64,000 nucleotides of DNA from an uncultured Eubacteriales bacterium (GTDB lineage Bacteria; Bacillota; Clostridia; Lachnospirales; Lachnospiraceae). The notes below the pieces were generated by a model. The model was not told the DNA's origin, did no database searches, and worked only from the letters and a program-made list of their open reading frames with translations. Shown piece by piece: positions 32,888 through 42,314 of the stretch (its first letter is position 1; every line of letters starts with the position of its first letter). The DNA is taken from positions 62,001 to 126,000 of the forward strand of contig URMF01000002.1 of NCBI GenBank assembly GCA_900548855.1, read 5' to 3'. The position numbers were made by a program, and so were the translations under genes.

Positions 32888-34963
32888 CTAAACTTCCACA
32901 TTCCTCTTAAATCCCACATAAGTTACGATAAAATAGACCAGATAAATCCCAAAAAATAACACGATACTTTTTAGGAAAAAGCTTCCCATAAATGCCGGCA
33001 CTCCTGTTGAAATTACAAACAGTCTGCTGACAAACAGAACCATTTTCCCGCTAATCACAATTGCCAGTATAGCCGGGCAAAGATAATAAGCCATTAACTG
33101 TTTTAGAATCAACTGATGAATCTCACTGCTCTTAAGACCCAGTTTTGCGAGCACATCATACCGGAATCTGTATTTGGCAGAATCGCTCAACTGCTGTACC
33201 GACAACACAGTTACCGCCACACTGACAAAAACCAGTCCGATATAAAACAATGGTATGATAATAGAAGCCAGCGTATATTTTACCTCAGGAATCAGATTGT
33301 CCCTTACCATGCTCACCGCCACATAAACAATAATATTATCAGAGCCACAGCGGATATCTTCCTCCACTGGATCATCCATTTGCTCACCATACACATCATC
33401 ACTCTCTTCCTCCATGGGGTCCCCCAGCTTCCGCTGCAAATCTACCGGAATTTCTCCTTCCATATCTGCAACCAGTTCCATGTAAAAAGGTGTCATCCGC
33501 TCCAAAACCGCATCCGGCACTACAATTACATAATCCGCACCGTTATGCCCATCCTGGGAAAAAGAATCGGAAACAATCCCTGCAAAAGAGAGCAGACTTT
33601 TTCCTGATGCACCTGCAATCTGCAAATCTTTTCCAATTTCCAGCACCTCATCGTATAATCTGGATTTAATCTGAACCAGATATTCATCATGATTCATGGT
33701 TACTTCCTTATACCCCAGCATTTTCCGCAAATAATTATAATCCGACACCCCCATATAGGTGTCATACTGATAATACACATTTTCATTTTTTAAAAAAGCT
33801 TCAATCTCCGGCATATTGGGACTTCCATCCGCATTGCGGTACATTGTTCCCCATGCATTTAAATGGGTCAGCATCCAGGTATTGACCTGATTATCCCCAT
33901 CCGTATAAATATAATAGGAATAATACTCTGATGGTGTCCCGCTCTCATCAATGACCGCCCTCTCATCCGCAAAATCATCTTTTATATTATTGCTGTATAT
34001 CTGGACATCAAAGGGAAATTTGTCCTCTAAGACTGTATTTTCATACTCACTAAACATCAGAGCATAAGAAGCTCCCATCAAAGCGAGAGTAAATAATGCC
34101 GTCAGGGTTCCCATGGTAAACTGCATGGTTCTCACCTTTGAAGCAAACTGCCGGAACAAAAATAAGTTCTGTCTTTTGTAAATCCCTTTTCCTTTTTTCC
34201 GTACATAGCAGATAATCCATGCAGAAAGTCCAACATAAAAAAGGTAAATCGTAAGCACCAGTCCAATCAGAAAGAGAATAATCTCTAACGTATTGGAAAG
34301 TGATTCAAATGCTGCCCAGAAGAAAAAGAGGAAGAAAATAGAAAGGGGAAAAAGAAGTCTTTTTATCCCTTCATGCTTTTCCTTTATCTCCTCATTCTGC
34401 CGCTTTGCATTCATCAACGCATAAATATTCATTTTCTTAAATTTACGCCTGCACCTAAAAAGTGCTATCCCATAACAACCTGCATAACAGAGTGTAGTCA
34501 TTAAAATCGTTCCTGCATGAAATGCGATATGCAAATGAAATTCCATTCTCACCATGGCATACATAACGGAGAGCAGTACCTGTTGAAACAACACCCCTAA
34601 AAGGAGTCCTAAGAAAAAAGCGACGCCACCGAGCAGAATATTTTCCCGGATATAAAGCTTGGAAACCATTTTCTTTTTCATTCCCAAAAGCAGATAAATT
34701 CCAAATTCACTGCTCCTTTTTTCCAGCATAAACCGCACCATGTAATTAATCAGCCATGCAACAATCAGCATGATAAACACGGTTGCAAGACCAATCATTA
34801 CCTCCATAATTCCCTCTACTTCAAAATGAACGGAAAGTCCGTTCTGAAAAATGAGACTGCTGAATGCATACATCAATGCCGTGACCACTGTCATCGTAAG
34901 AATATATACCAGATAGTCCTTAACAGACCTCTTCATGTTACGAAAAGCAAGCTTATTCAGCAT
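32888..34963 (-). CDS. BceB-type ABC permease (FtsX-like)
   Basis: 691 residues from the ATG at 34963 (MLNKLAFRNMKR), with GGGAGG nine bases upstream, overlapping the ATPase gene by 11 bases. Ten helices are arranged 1+3+4+2-like around a large outward domain (about 305-530, from SEYENTVLEDKF to the acidic DPMEEESDD stretch). This is the BceB/VraG pattern. With the ATPase it forms a Bce-type transporter that frees cell-wall precursors from antimicrobial peptides and signals to a paired kinase. The kinase and regulator genes lie directly upstream at 36035-37749. Confidence 0.92.
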   Translation of the reverse strand: MLNKLAFRNMKRSVKDYLVYILTMTVVTALMYAFSSLIFQNGLSVHFEVEGIMEVMIGLATVFIMLIVAWLINYMVRFMLEKRSSEFGIYLLLGMKKKMVSKLYIRENILLGGVAFFLGLLLGVLFQQVLLSVMYAMVRMEFHLHIAFHAGTILMTTLCYAGCYGIALFRCRRKFKKMNIYALMNAKRQNEEIKEKHEGIKRLLFPLSIFFLFFFWAAFESLSNTLEIILFLIGLVLTIYLFYVGLSAWIICYVRKKGKGIYKRQNLFLFRQFASKVRTMQFTMGTLTALFTLALMGASYALMFSEYENTVLEDKFPFDVQIYSNNIKDDFADERAVIDESGTPSEYYSYYIYTDGDNQVNTWMLTHLNAWGTMYRNADGSPNMPEIEAFLKNENVYYQYDTYMGVSDYNYLRKMLGYKEVTMNHDEYLVQIKSRLYDEVLEIGKDLQIAGASGKSLLSFAGIVSDSFSQDGHNGADYVIVVPDAVLERMTPFYMELVADMEGEIPVDLQRKLGDPMEEESDDVYGEQMDDPVEEDIRCGSDNIIVYVAVSMVRDNLIPEVKYTLASIIIPLFYIGLVFVSVAVTVLSVQQLSDSAKYRFRYDVLAKLGLKSSEIHQLILKQLMAYYLCPAILAIVISGKMVLFVSRLFVISTGVPAFMGSFFLKSIVLFFGIYLVYFIVTYVGFKRNVEV

Positions 34964-35720
34964 CAGACAGCTCACCTCCCGTTAAAGACAGTACATCTAA
35001 AATCTCCTGTAAGAAAACCTTACGGCTCTTTTCACCTCTCACCAGTTCATGAAAAATCTTCCCATCCTTTAAAAATAAAATCCTCCCACAGTAGCTTGCC
35101 GAAAAGGCATCATGGGTTACCATTAAAATGGTTGCCTCCATGCTCTGATTTAGCTTTGTAAACGTTTCTAATAATGTCTGTGCCGCATTGGAATCCAGTG
35201 CCCCGGTGGGTTCATCCGCAAGCAGTAATTTAGGATGGTTCACCAATGCCCTGGCACAGGCACACCGCTGTTTTTGTCCTCCCGATACCTGATACGGGAA
35301 TTTTTCCCTGATATCCGCAATTCCCAGTAATTCCAGAATTTCACTACAATTTTCATTAATTTCCCTTTTTTTTCCCCCTTGCAGGGTCAGTGCCAGAATG
35401 ATATTTTCCTCAATGGTCAGGGTATCTAAGAGATTGTACTCCTGAAATACAAAGCCCAGATTATCTTTCCTGAATTCGGAAAGTGCATCCTCCGACAATT
35501 CTGTAATATCCGTGTCCTCATAATAGATATGTCCGGAAGTCACCGTATCAATCGTTGCCAGCATATTTAACAGGGTGGTCTTTCCTGAACCTGAAGCTCC
35601 CATTACACCAATAAACTCTCCTTTTTCTACGTGGAAGCTGACCCTGTCCACTGCCTTTGTCACATTGGATTCATTTCCATAATATTTTTCCACATCACAT
35701 ACCCGGATATAATCTTTCAC
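34953..35720 (-). CDS. BceA-type ABC ATPase
   Basis: 255 residues from a GTG at 35720 (VKDYIRVCDVEKYYG). AAGGAG lies eight bases upstream, whereas the GTG/ATG at 35729 and 35726 are too close to it. Motifs: Walker A GASGSGKTT, Q-loop VFQEYNLLDT, signature VSGGQKQRC, Walker B LLLADEPTGALD, and His in VTHD. It is a LolD/MacB-like ATPase for the permease that follows. It is transcribed separately from the kinase, whose terminator precedes it. Confidence 0.93.
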   Translation of the reverse strand: MKDYIRVCDVEKYYGNESNVTKAVDRVSFHVEKGEFIGVMGASGSGKTTLLNMLATIDTVTSGHIYYEDTDITELSEDALSEFRKDNLGFVFQEYNLLDTLTIEENIILALTLQGGKKREINENCSEILELLGIADIREKFPYQVSGGQKQRCACARALVNHPKLLLADEPTGALDSNAAQTLLETFTKLNQSMEATILMVTHDAFSASYCGRILFLKDGKIFHELVRGEKSRKVFLQEILDVLSLTGGELSDAE

Positions 35721-35994
35721 GCCCATCACTCCTTGCTATCATATATAGTGTGCATTTGCGACCCCCCCTATTTTCAAAGACATAGTTGTGCAAATATAAC
35801 AAATTTATGTTTGTAGGACACTTGAGAACGTCAGTGGTTAGCGAGGTACTTTCGAGCTTAGCACTGCTACGTTCTCAACTAAGTGCAAACGGTCCGAAAA
35901 ACATATTTGTTACATTTGTACAACGGTCGGTAATGAAAACAGAGTCTCGCAAACTCCTATATTACTTTATTATATCCTCTTATATTTTCATATA
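35721..35994 (-). promoter_or_regulatory. Long leader of the BceAB genes with dispersed repeat copy B and a large stem-loop
   Basis: The 314-base gap after the kinase gene holds, in minus-strand order, TATAAT (35969-35974), the words shared with copy A at 14903 (GTTTGCGAGACTCTGTTTT then CGTTGTACAAATG, about 35958 down to 35905), and a stem-loop of TGAGAACGT (35823-35831) with ACGTTCTCA (35869-35877), extended by CAGTG/CACTG. I did not find a clear BceR-type dyad. A run of seven C residues lies at about 35762-35768. Function of the leader is unproven. Confidence 0.5.
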
Positions 35995-36041
35995 AAAATA
36001 GATTAAAGTTATCTTAAGATTTCGTAAGATAACTTCAATCT
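35995..36041 (-). terminator. Rho-independent terminator of the kinase gene
   Basis: A 17-bp interrupted stem (36000-36016 with 36025-36041) overlaps the last codons of the kinase and is followed on the minus strand by ATTTTTA. It separates the regulator/kinase transcript from the BceAB transcript. Confidence 0.7.
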
Positions 36042-37084
36042 ATTTCTTCTCTGGTTATATAATTACTGATAGGAAACTCCAAAAGCATCCTCGTTCCCTT
36101 TCCATATTCCGACCAAGTCCCAATCCCGATTCCCAGCTTGTCACAAAGCTTCCGGCACAAATACAATCCCATGCCAGTGGACCGTTCATGATTTCTTCCG
36201 TTACTTCCGGTAAAGCCCTTTTCAAAGATACGGGAAAGCTCCTCTGCCGGAATCCCTGTCCCATTATCTTCAAATACTAAAATCACACCATTCGTTTCTT
36301 TCCTTGTATAAATATGGATTACTGGTATTTCCCTTTGATATTTTACACTGTTCTGTATCATCTGGTTCAAAATAAATGCAATCCACTTCCGGTCAGTATA
36401 CACCTTATCTTCACAATCTACATCAGCACTTACATGATTTTGAATCAGCAGCAGTCGGTTCTTATTCAGCACCTCACAGACTACCTCATCAAGGCTTGTC
36501 TCCTGAATCAGATAATCTTTATAGACATTTTCTGAACGAGCATAGTAAAGTGCCATATCCACATAGTTTTCAATCTTTTGATTCTCAAGGACAATCGTAT
36601 AAAAATCCTCCATTATCCCTTTGCTGTCTTCTGCTGACAGAGAATGCCGCCTGTTTTCACAAAGCAGGGAAATACTCGTGATTGGTGCCTTGATTTCATG
36701 TACCCAGCTTTCAATATATTCCCTATAATCCTTCCACTCATCTTCCATCAGCCGTATCCGTTCAATCACGGACTTGTTTGATTTTCGAATCATTTCCCGA
36801 TATAATCTGTCCTCTAATCGGAAAGAATCCGGCAGCAGTTCCCCTAACAGATATCTCTGATCCACTTTTTCCAGAATCTGTTCCATTTCACGGAAATATT
36901 TTCTTCTCTGCAAATAGGTGGCGAGCAGCCAGATAAATAAAAGCATTATCCAGAAAATCAGAATCAGGATAATGTTTGCTTTTCCATAACCTGTCATTGA
37001 CAAAAATCCCATTGTCACACACATACACACCAGATGAAGAAGCAAAAGCAGACTCTTATCCCTTAAAAAATCCATCATTCTCAT
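36035..37084 (-). CDS. BceS-type intramembrane-sensing histidine kinase
   Basis: 349 residues. Two helices (about 10-30 and 36-57) are joined by only a few residues, so there is no outside sensor domain, as in BceS kinases that are told of peptides by their ABC transporter. Phospho-acceptor His129 lies in ESWVHEIKAPITS. The ATPase domain shows N in MIQNSVKYQ, DNGTGIP and GMGLYLC. The ATG overlaps the regulator stop codon as ATGA. Confidence 0.93.
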   Translation of the reverse strand: MRMMDFLRDKSLLLLLHLVCMCVTMGFLSMTGYGKANIILILIFWIMLLFIWLLATYLQRRKYFREMEQILEKVDQRYLLGELLPDSFRLEDRLYREMIRKSNKSVIERIRLMEDEWKDYREYIESWVHEIKAPITSISLLCENRRHSLSAEDSKGIMEDFYTIVLENQKIENYVDMALYYARSENVYKDYLIQETSLDEVVCEVLNKNRLLLIQNHVSADVDCEDKVYTDRKWIAFILNQMIQNSVKYQREIPVIHIYTRKETNGVILVFEDNGTGIPAEELSRIFEKGFTGSNGRNHERSTGMGLYLCRKLCDKLGIGIGTWSEYGKGTRMLLEFPISNYITREEID

Positions 37085-37749
37085 ATGCGGTACCCAAGCC
37101 CTCTCTTTGTTTCAATAAAATCCTGCACACCAATGGAATTTAGCTTCTTACGAATTCCCGTTACATGCACACTCAGTGTATTGTCATCAATAAAAATCTG
37201 ATTCTCCCACAGATATTCAATCAGATCCATTCTGGCAACGAATTCTCCCGGATGCTGAAACAAAAGATGCAAAATTTTCATTTCATTTTTCGTCAGTTCC
37301 ACCTTTTGTCCCTGAAAGATCAGACAGCATTTTGAAATATCCAGCTGCACGCCTTTCCTTGTAATCTGAATCGTTTCTTTTACTTCCATACCCTTCGTGC
37401 GCTTTAATACGGCTGCAATCCTTGCCAAAAGAATCGGTGTCTGATACGGCTTTGCAATATAGTCATCGCCACCCTTAAGGATTCCATTCAATTCGTCCAT
37501 GGAATCCGCCCTGCTGGTCAAAAATATGATTGGTATTTCTGTCTCTTCCCGAAGACTCATACAGATATCAAATCCAGAAATTCCCGGCAGATTGACATCC
37601 AAAAGCACCAAATCCGGTTTCCCCTCTTTTATCTGGCACACAATATTTTCAAAAGTATCCGGTGCTGTCACCTGATACATCGCATTTTCCAGCAATACTT
37701 TTAATTCCCGCCTTATGGTTCCCTCATCTTCTACCACAAATATATGCAT
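37081..37749 (-). CDS. OmpR-family response regulator (BceR type)
   Basis: 222 residues: receiver domain with phospho-acceptor Asp51 (LVLLDVNLPG) and Lys100 (IAKPY), then a winged-helix DNA-binding domain (LTKNEMKILHLLFQHPGEFV, ending KRGLGYRI). First gene of the regulator/kinase pair. It should activate the adjacent BceAB transporter genes when peptide antibiotics are present. Confidence 0.94.
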   Translation of the reverse strand: MHIFVVEDEGTIRRELKVLLENAMYQVTAPDTFENIVCQIKEGKPDLVLLDVNLPGISGFDICMSLREETEIPIIFLTSRADSMDELNGILKGGDDYIAKPYQTPILLARIAAVLKRTKGMEVKETIQITRKGVQLDISKCCLIFQGQKVELTKNEMKILHLLFQHPGEFVARMDLIEYLWENQIFIDDNTLSVHVTGIRKKLNSIGVQDFIETKRGLGYRI

Positions 37750-37774
37750 TGTCTCTGCTCCTGTTTTTCTACCG

Positions 37775-37811
37775 AAAAAGCATACCGGATAACTGAATAC
37801 CGATATGCTTT
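37775..37811 (-). terminator. Rho-independent terminator of the dehydratase-like operon
   Basis: AAAGCATA at 37777-37784 pairs with TATGCTTT at 37804-37811, with an inner CGG/CCG pairing; five T residues follow on the minus strand. It lies 27 bases beyond the stop codon at 37838. Confidence 0.65.
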
Positions 37812-37837
37812 CCTACTACATCCCATGTGTGTTCAAC

Positions 37838-39145
37838 CTACTCCTGTTCTTCTCTTGCCACAGACAACATCAATTTAATCCGGTTCTCCTGGTTTACCTT
37901 GGTTGCACCAGGGTCGTAATCAATGGGCACGATATTTGCCTTAGGATAGATTTCTTTTATCTTGCGAATCATGCCCTTGCCCACGATATGGTTCGGCAGG
38001 CATCCAAAAGGCTGGGCACATATTATATTGCCATAGCCTGATTCTGACAGTTCCAGCATCTCCGCAGTTAACAGCCATCCCTCTCCCATTTTATTTCCGA
38101 GACCTACCACGCCGGTAATCAATTCCTTAATATGTGCATATTTGGACGGCGGAAGGAAGTCGCTATACTGGGATACCGAGTCATACAGCAGCCGTTCCAG
38201 CATTTCACAATATTTCATCAGTGCCTGTACCACCTTTTTCTTCGCCAAGCTGCCGCCATATAAATTAATATCCTCAATCCGGTTGTCAATCTTAAACATC
38301 ATAAAGCCCATAACTCCCGGAACCATAACCTCGCAGTCCTGTTCCACGAGAAAGTTTTCCAAATCATTGTTTGCCATTGAGGAGTATTTCACATAGATTT
38401 CCCCTACAATGCCAACCTTGGTTTTTTCTACTTTATTAAGCGGAATTTTTGCAAAATCCTCCACAATGGCACGCATATTCCGTTCCATTCCCTTCGGGGT
38501 ATAGCCCTTCCGGTGTCTGAACTGGTTAGAAAGCTCCTTTACCCATTTAGATATAAGGGCATCTGCATCTCCCTTGTTCACCTCATAGGAACGTACCTGG
38601 TTTTTCAGCAGCATAAACAAATCACCATAAGTGAGACCGATTAATGCCTGATAAATCATTTCCAGAGTTAAATGGAAGCCACTGTTGCTCTCCAATCCCG
38701 ATAGATTCAAGGAAATAACCGGCACCTGGGAAAGTCCGGCCTTCTGAAGAGCTTTCCGCAGCAAATGAATATAATTGGACGCCCGGCACCCTCCACCGGT
38801 CTGGGTAATCATAAGTGCAACCTTGTTGACATCATATTTACCACTCTGCAGGGCACTAATCATCTGTCCGATAACCAACAACGCCGGATAGCATGTATCA
38901 TTGTGGACATATTTGAGGCCCGTATCTACCACCTTGCGCCCGGTATTCTTCAGCAGCCCTACTCTATAACCCTGCTGGGTAAAAATATTCCGCAGCAGCT
39001 TAAAATGAACCGGTAACATATCCGGAATTAAAATCGTATAGTCTTTTTTCATTTCCTTTGTAAATTCCACACGCTCTGCACCGCTGCAAGCACTCACTGT
39101 ACAGGTCTCACAGGAATCCACTGACTGCCCTTTTATTTCGTTCAT
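37838..39145 (-). CDS. 2-hydroxyacyl-CoA dehydratase-like protein (HgdB-type fold)
   Basis: 435 residues. A Cys-rich N-terminus (CETCTVSACSG) precedes an HgdB/DUF2229-like body with DTCYPALLVIGQM, TGGGCRASNY and a late CAQPFGCLPNHI. The last should bind a [4Fe-4S] cluster in this family. It begins three bases after the stop codon of the BadF-type gene. In many Clostridia the two are fused into one ~1400-residue protein; here they are separate. Classical family members activate or perform ATP-driven radical dehydration of 2-hydroxyacyl-CoA, but this subgroup has no established substrate and no CoA-transferase gene is nearby. Confidence 0.85.
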   Translation of the reverse strand: MNEIKGQSVDSCETCTVSACSGAERVEFTKEMKKDYTILIPDMLPVHFKLLRNIFTQQGYRVGLLKNTGRKVVDTGLKYVHNDTCYPALLVIGQMISALQSGKYDVNKVALMITQTGGGCRASNYIHLLRKALQKAGLSQVPVISLNLSGLESNSGFHLTLEMIYQALIGLTYGDLFMLLKNQVRSYEVNKGDADALISKWVKELSNQFRHRKGYTPKGMERNMRAIVEDFAKIPLNKVEKTKVGIVGEIYVKYSSMANNDLENFLVEQDCEVMVPGVMGFMMFKIDNRIEDINLYGGSLAKKKVVQALMKYCEMLERLLYDSVSQYSDFLPPSKYAHIKELITGVVGLGNKMGEGWLLTAEMLELSESGYGNIICAQPFGCLPNHIVGKGMIRKIKEIYPKANIVPIDYDPGATKVNQENRIKLMLSVAREEQE

Positions 39146-39148
39146 ACC

Positions 39149-42076
39149 TTACTTTTCCCCTTTCTGCTTTGTCGCTGCAAACAAGCTTCTTAAACGAATC
39201 TTGACTGCGCCAAGATTTGTAATCTCATCAATTTTTATCTGGGTATATATTTTGCCATTTTCCTCTAAAATGCGCCTTACCTCATCCGTAGTAATCGCAT
39301 CTACTCCGCATCCAAAGGATACCAGCTGTACCAGATTCAGCTTCGGATTATTCTCATCCGCCACATACTGGGCTGCCGCATACATTCTGGAATGGTACAT
39401 CCACTGGTTTAACACCTTTGTATCCACATGTTGTGCCATATCTGATACCGAATCCTCTGTCACAACAATGGCACCCAAATCACAAATCAGCTTATTGATA
39501 CCATGATTAATCTCCGGGTCCAGATGATATGGACGCCCGGCAAGTACAATAACCGGCTTATCCTCCTGCTTTGCAATGCGGAGATATTTTCTTCCCTCCA
39601 TGCGCACAAGCCGCATATGCTTTTCGTATTCTTCATAGGCATAATTACAAGCTATGGAAACTTCCGAAAACTTTATCTTCCCAAAATATTTTTCCAGCAC
39701 AGCATGGAATTTCTTTGTAAAATCCTTCCTTCTGTGAATACCGAGGTATTCATAGATAAATTTCACATCCCTGAGTGCCTTGACATTTGCCTCAAGCACC
39801 TCCGGATAGTAGGCAACCACCGGACAATTATAATGGTTGTCGCCAAGCCCCTCATTAAAATTATAACTTAAACATGGATAAAAAATCGCATCCACATTTT
39901 CCTTCAGCAGTGCTTCGATATGTCCATGCATCAGCTTTGCAGGAAAGCATACCGTATCGGACGGAATGGTATGCTGTCCGCTCAAATACAGGCTGCGGCT
40001 GGAATTTGGGGAGGTCACAACATTGAAGCCCAGTCTGGTGAACAAGGTATACCAAAACGGCAAAAGCTCATACATATTAAGCCCCATCGGGATTCCAATG
40101 GTTCCTCTCGCCCTCTCCTGCGGAATATCAGAAGTCCTGTATTCATCCAGCAGCTTTAGCTTATATTCGTATAAATCATACCGATTGCCATCCGCCTTCT
40201 TGGAGGTCGGCTTATCACACCGGTTCCCACTGATAAAACGACGTCCATTGGCAAAAGTATTAATGGTAAGCTTACAATGATTACTACATCCATTACAGGT
40301 TGTCATGGTGATTTCATGCTTAAAATTGGCAAGTCCCTGCTGGTCCAAAATAGTACTGGAAGCGTTGCTGTTTTCCATGGCATAAAGGGCTGCACCATAG
40401 GCACCCATAATTCCTGCCATCTCCGGTCTCACCACATCATGACCGATTTCCTGTTCAAAAGCTCGCAGCACCGCATTGTTTAAGAATGTTCCACCCTGCA
40501 CTACAATATGCTCGCCCAACTGTCTGGCAGAGGCTGCACGGATTACCTTATAAAGGGCGTTCTTCACAACCGAAATGGATAAACCTGCGGAAATATTCTC
40601 AATGGAGGCTCCATCTTTTTGAGCCTGTTTGACAGAGGAATTCATAAATACCGTACAGCGGGATCCCAAATCAACCGGCTTATCGGCAAAAAGACCCAGC
40701 TTTGCAAAATCCTCAATCTTATATCCCAATGCTCCGGCAAAGGTCTGTAAAAAGGAGCCGCAGCCTGAAGAGCATGCCTCATTTAAGAAAATGTTGTCAA
40801 TGGCGTTGTTGTGAATCTGGAAACATTTGATATCCTGCCCACCAATATCAATGATAAAGTCCACATCCGGCTGGAATTTCTTAGCCGCAGTAAAGTGCGC
40901 CACAGTCTCTACAATACCAAAATCCACACCAAAGGCATTCATAATCATTTCTTCACCATATCCGGTAACAGCGGAGGACTGTATATGAATATCTGGATAT
41001 TCTCTATATAATTTTTCCATAAATTCCTTAATGATTGGAACCGGATTACCACCGTTTGGCAGATACTCGGAACACAAAATGTTGGCATCCTCATCCACCA
41101 CCACTGCCTTGACTGTGGTAGAGCCTGCATCAATTCCCAAAAACGCATGACCGGAAAATGTATCCACCTTTTTGATATGGTCAGAATTTTTCTTATGCCT
41201 TTCTATAAATTCCTGGTATTCCTCCTGGGAGGTAAACAAAGGCTTACAGCTTGCATAACCTCCGGTTGCGGTATAGCCGTTAATCTTATCCCTCAGCTCC
41301 GTTAAAGCAAACTGCTTTGCTTCTTTCTTTAAAGCTGCACCCATCGCAACAAAATACAGAGAGTCATCTGGTGCAATCCCCTCAAGCTTTAAAGTATTGT
41401 CAAAAGCCTTCCGCAGCTCTGACAGGAAGGTAAGAGGTCCTCCTAAATACACAACCTTTCCCTTAATCTCCCGTCCCTGTGCAAGTCCGGCAATGGTCTG
41501 GTTAACAACCGCATAAAAAATACTGGCTGCAATATCATTCTTTTGTGCGCCCTGATTTAACAGCGGCTGTACGTCTGACTTTGCAAATACGCCACAACGA
41601 CTGGCAATGGTATAGATTTTTTCATAATTCTTTGCCGCCTCATTCATGGCGCCTGCTTCCATATTCAAAAGGGTAGCCATTTGGTCAATAAATGCTCCGG
41701 TACCTCCTGCACAGGAACCATTCATACGCACCTCCAGACCATCCGTCAAAAACAATATTTTGGCATCTTCTCCGCCCAGCTCAATTACCACATCTGTCCC
41801 CGGAATGATTTTATTTACCGCTACTCTGGTGGCATACACCTCCTGCTCAAAGGGAATTCCCAACGAATCCGCAATACCCATTCCGGCAGAACCGGAGATA
41901 CAGAGACTCATCTCCTTCTCCTGTGGAAACTGCTTCATAATATCGTTAAGCATTCCCACCGTTTTACTGGTAATCTGTGAAAAATGCCTCTGGTAATCCT
42001 TGTAAACAATCCTGTCGTCATCATCCAATACGACACATTTTAACGTGGTAGAACCAACATCCAAACCTATTCTCAT
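39149..42076 (-). CDS. Double BadF/HgdC-type activase with DUF2229 domain
   Basis: 975 residues with two consecutive ASKHA ATPase domains (about 1-265 and 310-590). Each starts with a DVGSTT or DAGSTT phosphate loop and carries the cluster-binding CSSGCGSF or CAGGTGAF region. A Cys-rich linker (TTCNGCSNHCKL, about 600) leads into a DUF2229-like domain (about 670-970; PSDTVCFPAKLMHGH, FYPCLSYNF). Activases of this class drive one electron at low potential into a partner dehydratase using ATP. The partner is probably the product of 37838-39145. AAGAGG precedes the ATG. Confidence 0.88.
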   Translation of the reverse strand: MRIGLDVGSTTLKCVVLDDDDRIVYKDYQRHFSQITSKTVGMLNDIMKQFPQEKEMSLCISGSAGMGIADSLGIPFEQEVYATRVAVNKIIPGTDVVIELGGEDAKILFLTDGLEVRMNGSCAGGTGAFIDQMATLLNMEAGAMNEAAKNYEKIYTIASRCGVFAKSDVQPLLNQGAQKNDIAASIFYAVVNQTIAGLAQGREIKGKVVYLGGPLTFLSELRKAFDNTLKLEGIAPDDSLYFVAMGAALKKEAKQFALTELRDKINGYTATGGYASCKPLFTSQEEYQEFIERHKKNSDHIKKVDTFSGHAFLGIDAGSTTVKAVVVDEDANILCSEYLPNGGNPVPIIKEFMEKLYREYPDIHIQSSAVTGYGEEMIMNAFGVDFGIVETVAHFTAAKKFQPDVDFIIDIGGQDIKCFQIHNNAIDNIFLNEACSSGCGSFLQTFAGALGYKIEDFAKLGLFADKPVDLGSRCTVFMNSSVKQAQKDGASIENISAGLSISVVKNALYKVIRAASARQLGEHIVVQGGTFLNNAVLRAFEQEIGHDVVRPEMAGIMGAYGAALYAMENSNASSTILDQQGLANFKHEITMTTCNGCSNHCKLTINTFANGRRFISGNRCDKPTSKKADGNRYDLYEYKLKLLDEYRTSDIPQERARGTIGIPMGLNMYELLPFWYTLFTRLGFNVVTSPNSSRSLYLSGQHTIPSDTVCFPAKLMHGHIEALLKENVDAIFYPCLSYNFNEGLGDNHYNCPVVAYYPEVLEANVKALRDVKFIYEYLGIHRRKDFTKKFHAVLEKYFGKIKFSEVSIACNYAYEEYEKHMRLVRMEGRKYLRIAKQEDKPVIVLAGRPYHLDPEINHGINKLICDLGAIVVTEDSVSDMAQHVDTKVLNQWMYHSRMYAAAQYVADENNPKLNLVQLVSFGCGVDAITTDEVRRILEENGKIYTQIKIDEITNLGAVKIRLRSLFAATKQKGEK

Positions 42077-42145
42077 GTTAATACCTCTTTTTCCTAAGTA
42101 TTTCGTCTCTATCGAAATCCTCTATTTCCCTCTAATGTATGATAG

Positions 42146-42202
42146 CTGTGTTATATTCATGCATACACATGTCTCGTTTTCGCTTTAGACATTCTAACAC
42201 AG
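42146..42202. other. Nested dyad upstream of the activase gene
   Basis: CTGTGTTA (42146-42153) and TAACACAG (42195-42202) enclose ATGTCT (42169-42174) and AGACAT (42187-42192). It lies about 70-125 bases before the activase ATG on the minus strand and could be an operator or leader hairpin. Confidence 0.35.
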
Positions 42203-42270
42203 TTTTAATGATTGTGCTAGTCCCTATTCTTGGCATTTCATTGTTTATTCACAGTTCTCTTTTTAGCCTG

Positions 42271-42299
42271 GAAAAAAACCGGGAGAAAGCTTCTCCCGG
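42271..42299 (-). terminator. Rho-independent terminator of the RND operon
   Basis: Perfect nine-bp stem CCGGGAGAA/TTCTCCCGG with a three-base loop, followed on the minus strand by seven T residues; 16 bases after the RND stop codon. Confidence 0.9.
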
Positions 42300-42314
42300 C
42301 ACATTTACTGTTTC

